Shown here: positions 54,097 to 60,000 of the stretch, in pieces
Layout: each line of letters starts with the position of its first letter
Numbering within the stretch: the first letter of the stretch is position 1
From: Polytrichum commune
Taxonomy: Eukaryota; Streptophyta; Polytrichopsida; Polytrichales; Polytrichaceae
DNA length: 60,000 nt
Reading direction: 5' to 3'
Assembly: GCA_950295325.1 (NCBI GenBank)
Contig: OX485808.1
Coordinates: 27,488,527-27,548,526, forward strand
Notes under the pieces: generated by a model
Told to the model about the DNA's origin: nothing
The model's input: the letters and a program-made list of their open reading frames with translations, nothing else
Database searches by the model: none
Translations under genes and position numbers: made by a program

Positions 54097-56379
54097 GAGG
54101 TCTTAACTTGTACCATATGATGCTGGTACTTTACACTACAATTTTCTTAGAAAATGGAGCGCTGATAAGCATACTGTCATCAGTGTCATCTACCTGCACA
54201 AAGTTTTCATACTCATTGCAAATTCCTATTTGGAGATGGGGATGTATGATCCACCCACATCCTCGATGAAGATGAATCTTACTGCGAAACTTGGACCGCA
54301 TTGACTTGAAAGTAAGGTCTGGCTCCTCTATATGTACACTACAATTGCACATCTGGTGGACGAGGCTAATGTGGACACCTCCAACTCGGTGGAATCATCG
54401 AGCAGATGGATTCGAGCATTAGAAACTTAAGCAGGTTAGCAATTGCGAAATCTTGACCAAAGAATTTGAAATCATTGAAATCAAAGTTGAGGAAGGTGCT
54501 TATCTAGGCTCCAAATGTTGTGTAAGTGGACAACATCATTAGCAGTCCCTACTTGGGTCATTTGCCAATAAAAACCAAGTCTAATGCCAATTTTGGTTGT
54601 GTCATGTCTATAAAGTAGTCACCTGTAAGATAAAATGTTGCTGCATTTTTTTTCATTATAGAATACCCACAATATGAGGTTGTTGGCTAAAGCTAAAGCT
54701 ATTCCTTTAGAGCATATCCATCCTCATAAAGCAAACGTAGAAGGAGGATGCAATGTCTTAAAAGAAAACTATGTTATGCCATTTGTTGGCATATATCTAA
54801 AGTGTAGTTGTAGTGGCAGTCAGACTGCGGGTTTTAGTGAAAATGGCAGGGGCACAAACCTTGCCATCACCACAGAGCAAGGTTGATTTAGACACGATTC
54901 CTTCTAGTGTTGGTATGATATTGTTGATCTTTATAATACGTATGCTTTATGTTCTTACAAATTGTCTATTCGGGAGAATATGTGCAAACACTAACTTGTC
55001 ATCATCAAGGCATCCATTGACATTTTCTTGGATGTTATGTTAGAGTTTCTTGGCATGTGTTATGGATCTATGTTATGGGCTTGAGAGTATGTTTTAGCTA
55101 AGTATTCCATGTTAATACACCAATGTTTGTTGTATCCTTGAATCTGCTTGAGTCCTACTGATTGAATTGTAACATATTCAGACAATTCTTAGATAGCTTG
55201 AGTTTCTTAGACAACCGTAGTTTATTGTTGTTTGACGCTAAAGTATTCAAATCTATCTACACCATAGCCACTGTGTCAATACTCTGTTGTATTTGTTGAA
55301 TATACAGTTGTTTGTGTCATAGCCACAGTTGTATATGTTATCCTACTACAGTTATATATGTTTTCTGATGCATCTCCTACAATTTGCATATATTATTCTT
55401 CCTATCTGTACATGTGTTTTTTTTTCCTCTATGATACCACGTCAAATACCACAAACTTTAGATAATCCCGTAGTAATGACAACACAAAGTTATTCTTTTA
55501 ATTTTCGTCTTTAACCCTTACTAGTCACTGCTCTAAACTCTGATGACTCTAACTTTTTGAAGTGGTTGAACGATGCCAAGACCGTTTTATCTGCTTAAGA
55601 CTTGGCGAATGCTTTGAATGTTGATGAAGTTGTTAATCTCTCCCTGTATGCAAATGACAATCCCTACTAAGCATGCGCCGTTATCTCAATCCCTGACTCA
55701 GATTGCAGTACATCCAAGTCGATGATCCAGATGACCTTTGGAGACAACTACATACACGTTCTCAAGATCAGCAAATTCTACTTTTACTTCAAGTCCGTAG
55801 TGATTGGATTAATCTCAGGGTGCTAGATTTTCTTGATTTTATTTTTTCCAATTTTGACTTTTATTGCGTCTTAGCTCAGTTTCAATTTTGCGCATAGACC
55901 ATCAACAAATTTGAACTCATTGAAAATTTATTATCTAACTTCTCCTAGCTATAACGATATTGTCTCAACAATATATAACATGAAATTCAAGAAGCACTCA
56001 CATTTCGAGAAGCACTCACGGTTTCAATACAACAATCATGCACAACACTCTCTATCAGATATGGAGGTTAGAGTGTGGACTCTGGAGTCTAGAGAGACTG
56101 GACGACAATACCAAGGGGCCCAACTTTGAAATGAAGAGCTCCAACGATACACATTGCTTTGTTGTTGTTGTGAAGTGATGGATGGACATGGACATGAGTA
56201 AGTGAAGCAATGGATGGGCAGTGACGTGAGGGAGTGGAGCGATGGATGACGGGATCAACCTGGCCAAACGGCGAAGTGAGGTTGGAGGCATGGTGGGCAA
56301 ATTCCAACTATGGGCGATTTGATTAAGACTATATTTTATTATTATAATAGGGAATTTGGTACCATCATTTAGGTTATAG
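54097..56379. other. Region downstream of YJU2, no gene recognised
   Basis: About 2.3 kb. The first few hundred bases are probably 3' UTR. Short ORFs (for example 54674-54886 on plus) have no recognisable product. Nothing else seen. Confidence 0.5.
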
Positions 56380-58620
56380 TATGAAGTGCGAATAATCGCC
56401 CAAATAAAATTCGTTAGTTCTCATCCTCCAAATTTAGTGGTGATGTGTTTGGCTAATCCTTGGTAGATTAGTCCCAATTGTCTTAGGTCATTGAATGCAG
56501 ATAAGAATTCATTGTTTACATAATATATGTAGTCATGTAAAAAGGATGTTGTGTTGATACCAAAGTCCTTAATTGCGAGATGAGTGAACACATTTGTTGT
56601 GCTTATAGGAATGTTGCATATCTATTTTTTTAAATTTCCAGATGTCATATTTGGAGAAGGGGACCACATAGTAGGCATAACCTATACCTAGTTTGATAAC
56701 AATGTTAAAGATGTGGATTTTTTTGTTTAATGTTGGCATGTGATGTCACAAATTGTTTGCTTTGTTTTTGTTTCGTTTTCCTTTGTTATAACTCTTTGCA
56801 ATTTGAGTGAGGGGACGAGATGATGCTTAAGTATGTGTAAGCTTCGTACAAGACACACACTCATATGTATTGGTGGCGTGGGAATGAAGTGGTTGCCATG
56901 GAAGGAGGTGGTGGAATTTGTGCAAATCTTATCAATTGCTATTATTGCGTCTTTGTGATGGCTTTAGTTTTCCATTAGAATGAGTAGTCTCGCGTGGTCA
57001 ATGGTGCCAAAAACGTTTTAAAAATCAATGTATGTAACGTAAATGCCATTATTTGTGAGCTTAGTGTCTTCTAGCGCAACGATGATTAATTGTATTAATC
57101 TCGTGGTGTTTCTTAGTGGTTTAAACCCTTATTGGGTAAAGTATAAGAAGGTCGCGAGGGTATTAGTGTAGAGTTTGTAAATAGTGTTGGCTAGAGCTAT
57201 GGGTCTATATATACTGAGTAGTAGGGGGTCATCTTTCTTGTAAAGAATTATGCTTTTGTTGTGTCTCCAATATCATGAAATGTCCTTTTGGACATAGCAT
57301 TGCCCGAAAACTAAGTAGAGCATGTTGTGGACAGTCATGGGTAATGTTTTGTGTATTTCATTGGGGATGCTATCAGGGGTGGTGTTTTTTCTCTTGATGG
57401 TTTTTAGAGGTTGTTATCAAAACTTCTCTTGTGAGTTTTTTGATAAGGTGGTATTTTTGGGGCATTTTGCCTCAAGGGTGAGGCCATCTGGGCCATGCCA
57501 AGGGTATTTTATGACTGCACAATGACATGTTGAGGATGATCAGTAAGGTTGTTGCATATGGGGGCTTGTCTTTTGAAAAAATTTGTTGCAAGCACAATAT
57601 TTTTTTGGGCAATGTCTTGAGGGTGTGTAAGGATGTTCTTGTTTGTGTTTTTGAGGCAATCTAGAGGTGCATTGGTGATGGGTTTGAAAATTCTATTATA
57701 TATTGTTTTGGGTTTGTTGTTTAATAGGGTGTTGTATTTAAATGATGGAAGTTTTACGATTTATGGCCATGTGTTTAGAGGTGATTTTGTGGGCTTTTAT
57801 CTTGGCAGTCCGTCCTATGTTTGCACGTTTGCTGACTTGTTGTTGTAATGTTAAGTTTTCTTGTGGGGTAGGTGGTAGAATGATATTTGTGAGGGTTTGT
57901 AGTTGTTGTATGTGAATGTGGGCAATTTAAATGGGGTAGAGTTGGGTGTTGATTATGCGTCTAGTTTTCCTTACGAGATGTTGCTTCCAAATTTGTAGGG
58001 AAAGAAACCTCCTTGATGGCGGGCACAATGCAGTAGGGAGAGGGGGCTTGTTTGTTTATACATGTTTCATCAATGCATGTACCAAATGTGTTTATGATGT
58101 CTTGGAATCTTGCTTGGGTAAATTCCCACTTGATGGAGGTCATTGATGGGTTTTGTATAGCTATGGTGAGTAATTATGATTATAGATCGGTGATTTTTTG
58201 GAATTTAATGAGGAGTGTTTGTATGTTTTATTGGGGGACGGGGTAGGTATTTTTGGGTTGGTATTGTGGTGACTGGTGTGATTCTCAGGCTAGTTGCACG
58301 GAGCTGAATGTGATGCCGATTGGGTAATGGTTTGACTATTGATTTGGTTAGTTAAGTTTTGGCATTGTTTTAGGGTGTGAAGTGGGATGTTGGTGTAGAA
58401 GCCATCTATAAGACTAGTAGAGCTGTAGTTTTGGACACCCTATCATGAGAAGGTTTTATTGTTGTGGATGGGATGAAGGGCTAGGCCATGCATGAATTGT
58501 GCCCATTCTTTGTCCTCTTGATTAGGGGTTTTGGGAATGTTGTCGTCTAGGTGGCCAACTAAGAGGATGCCTCTATTGAAGTCCCTCGCCACGGGGAGGT
58601 GACTATCGGAATTTTAGAAA
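56380..58620 (-). pseudogene. Decayed LINE (non-LTR retrotransposon)
   Basis: Reading minus from 58600: an AP-endonuclease remnant with VARDFN (GDFN motif) and SLIDGFY (SRID-like). Then the pre-RT block TTPDSIPNEIHKTLP near 57380 (PDGIPNEI type), ILYKKDDPLLLSIYRPIALANTIYKLY near 57200, YIDFxNVFGTIDHARLL near 57000 and TNSTTSFHGNHF near 56900. These are in the order of the LINE RT blocks. Stops and frame changes are frequent, the YADD box is not visible, and homology fades below about 56800, so the lower border is approximate. No poly-A tail or target duplication found. Confidence 0.82.
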
Positions 58621-60000
58621 CCACGTGAGATAAAAAAATAGGGTCAATTTAATTCGTTGAGGGTAAAATTTATACATTCATTAGATCTACCATAGCTTTG
58701 GAAATATGTCCCCTACATGTTTATATGTAAAATAAGGCGGTGAATAATTCCTCCATTTTAGTAATCAGTAGAAAAAAATAGGATTGTAGATATTGGATCC
58801 CCCCAAATGTGTGTAGTAGAATCAATAGAATAGTTATGGGTTAGACTAATTGGATGAAGAATTGTGTAATTATGTTCAAATTTGAATGAAACGCGTTAGT
58901 TTGGAGGGAAACGTTGTGAATTTTTTTGGGGGAAGGAATGTTGTGACTTGTCAACGGCCATTGGGGTTGCTTAGGGTTTGGACAAGCATAATGGTGTGAA
59001 GGCGGTGAAGCGTTTGGGTAGGAGGTCTTGCATTGGTGAAGCGTGGCACAAAGGCGGTAGGTAAGATACATTTTTTAGAGCTTTCTTCTTTGCTCCATAG
59101 CATTCACAGCATTCACACATGGTGTATCACAAGCGCCAAAGATTTGGCTTGCTCCGTTCTCGTGAGGTATGCCCGCCTCATGCCAACAATTAGTTTTAGT
59201 TCTTTGTCATCATTGGTGTTAAACCTCTCCAAAATTTTTGTTTTATCATGACATAAGAGAGGATATTGATATGTACCTTGACATGTATTGGAGGGTGCAT
59301 AGTTATATCCTAACCCTTCACATTGTAAATATTTGGTACAAGGTTGAATGTGTTTGTAAACATAATTAAAGTAAATATTTTCAATTTGTGTATTTAGTTT
59401 TTTCAATTGAATGCAATCTTTTGTTTTGGAGTAGATAATTATGCAAAATTTTCATGTCTTATAACAATTGATTATATTTCTTGTTTTGTTCTATCCGTGT
59501 TTACAACTTATCTATGTTAGCTTGTACATTTTGTCATCTCCATGTTCATTGGTAATCTTTTAACTAAACTCCAAGTGTTATTGATTGTGTTTTGAATGGT
59601 ACTTTGAATGCTTTAGCATTGGTATAACTAATTGAAACCGATTAAATGACAAGATGGATGGTATGGAACGTTTGTTGCTCACATAGTCGATTTTACAATG
59701 CTATAATATTCTGTTCATTATTTGGTACCTGTACAATTTATAAAATAAATATGATGCTAAAAATTGGTCTCTCCAAAAAATTACAAATAAACATAGGGTG
59801 CTTAAAAATATGTCAAAGCAACTTTATATCTACAAATAGGGAGGAAAAAAATACCGAGAGGTGCATAAATACCCCCCCATTAAATATCCCATTATCGCAC
59901 GTGGTTACAAAATGCAAGAGGGTGTGATCCCCCCGTGTCCCTCGCTAATATCACTTTGTGTAGGGTGGTATTTGGTAAGGATTTTGATTTGGCCTTTGAT
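58621..60000. other. Right end of window, no gene recognised
   Basis: About 1.4 kb of AT-rich DNA with short ORFs only. Nothing I can name. Confidence 0.5.

Noticed and set aside
1-60000. tRNA or rRNA genes
   Set aside because: No cloverleaf with A and B boxes and no rRNA-like conserved stretch was recognised on either strand.

Overview
This window is nuclear DNA of a land plant and is dominated by nested transposable elements. The only clearly intact host gene is at 51.4-54.1 kb: an eight-exon homologue of the splicing factor YJU2/CCDC94 (CWC16), with short GT-AG introns. The retroelement types and the divergence of the other proteins make me think of a seedless plant (bryophyte, lycophyte or fern), but that is a guess from protein style; nothing here proves the lineage.

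Region 1 (1-17295): a giant Ty3/gypsy LTR retrotransposon on the minus strand. It has a 2272-bp 5' LTR (15024-17295), a tRNA primer binding site, a leader ORF, one long gag-protease-RT-RNase H-integrase frame, a further 933-codon ORF in the env position, a polypurine tract and the first 19 bp of the 3' LTR. The RT carries an FLDD box like Athila elements. The remarkable part lies between RNase H and the integrase core. The single HHCC zinc-binding module expected there is present as eight diverged tandem units of 131-149 codons. One in-frame TGA in unit 5 is the only break in the 3.2-kb-codon frame.

Region 2 (17945-38631): a nest of DNA transposons. Outer element B (17954-38622) is bounded by GAGCG-type iterated ends and near-identical 9-bp flanks. 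It carries a 139-bp tandem array whose units each hold a 26-bp palindrome, and a SWIM-zinc-finger, MULE-like transposase gene broken by an internal inversion. Inner element A (19639-32495) is inserted in the palindrome of one array unit. It carries two divergently transcribed genes about 430 bp apart: another SWIM transposase (minus) and a roughly 12-exon gene (plus) whose C-terminal half looks like a DNA N4/N6-type amino-methyltransferase with motif IV before motifs X and I. Both genes in A have a few inactivating mutations. A solo LTR (25056-26030) and a six-unit intronic tandem repeat lie inside the methyltransferase-like gene.

Region 3 (39105-47850): a second, older and inverted copy of the same two-gene module. 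The methyltransferase-like gene runs on minus (46983 to about 39105) and a SWIM-transposase first exon on plus from 47514, cut off by what looks like the left end of a fourth element. The recurrence of the same divergent pair is the best evidence that transposase and methyltransferase-like gene form one mobile unit, which I do not recognise as a described family.

Region 4 (47850-60000): low-coding DNA, the YJU2 gene, and a decayed LINE on minus (about 56.4-58.6 kb) with endonuclease and RT remnants.
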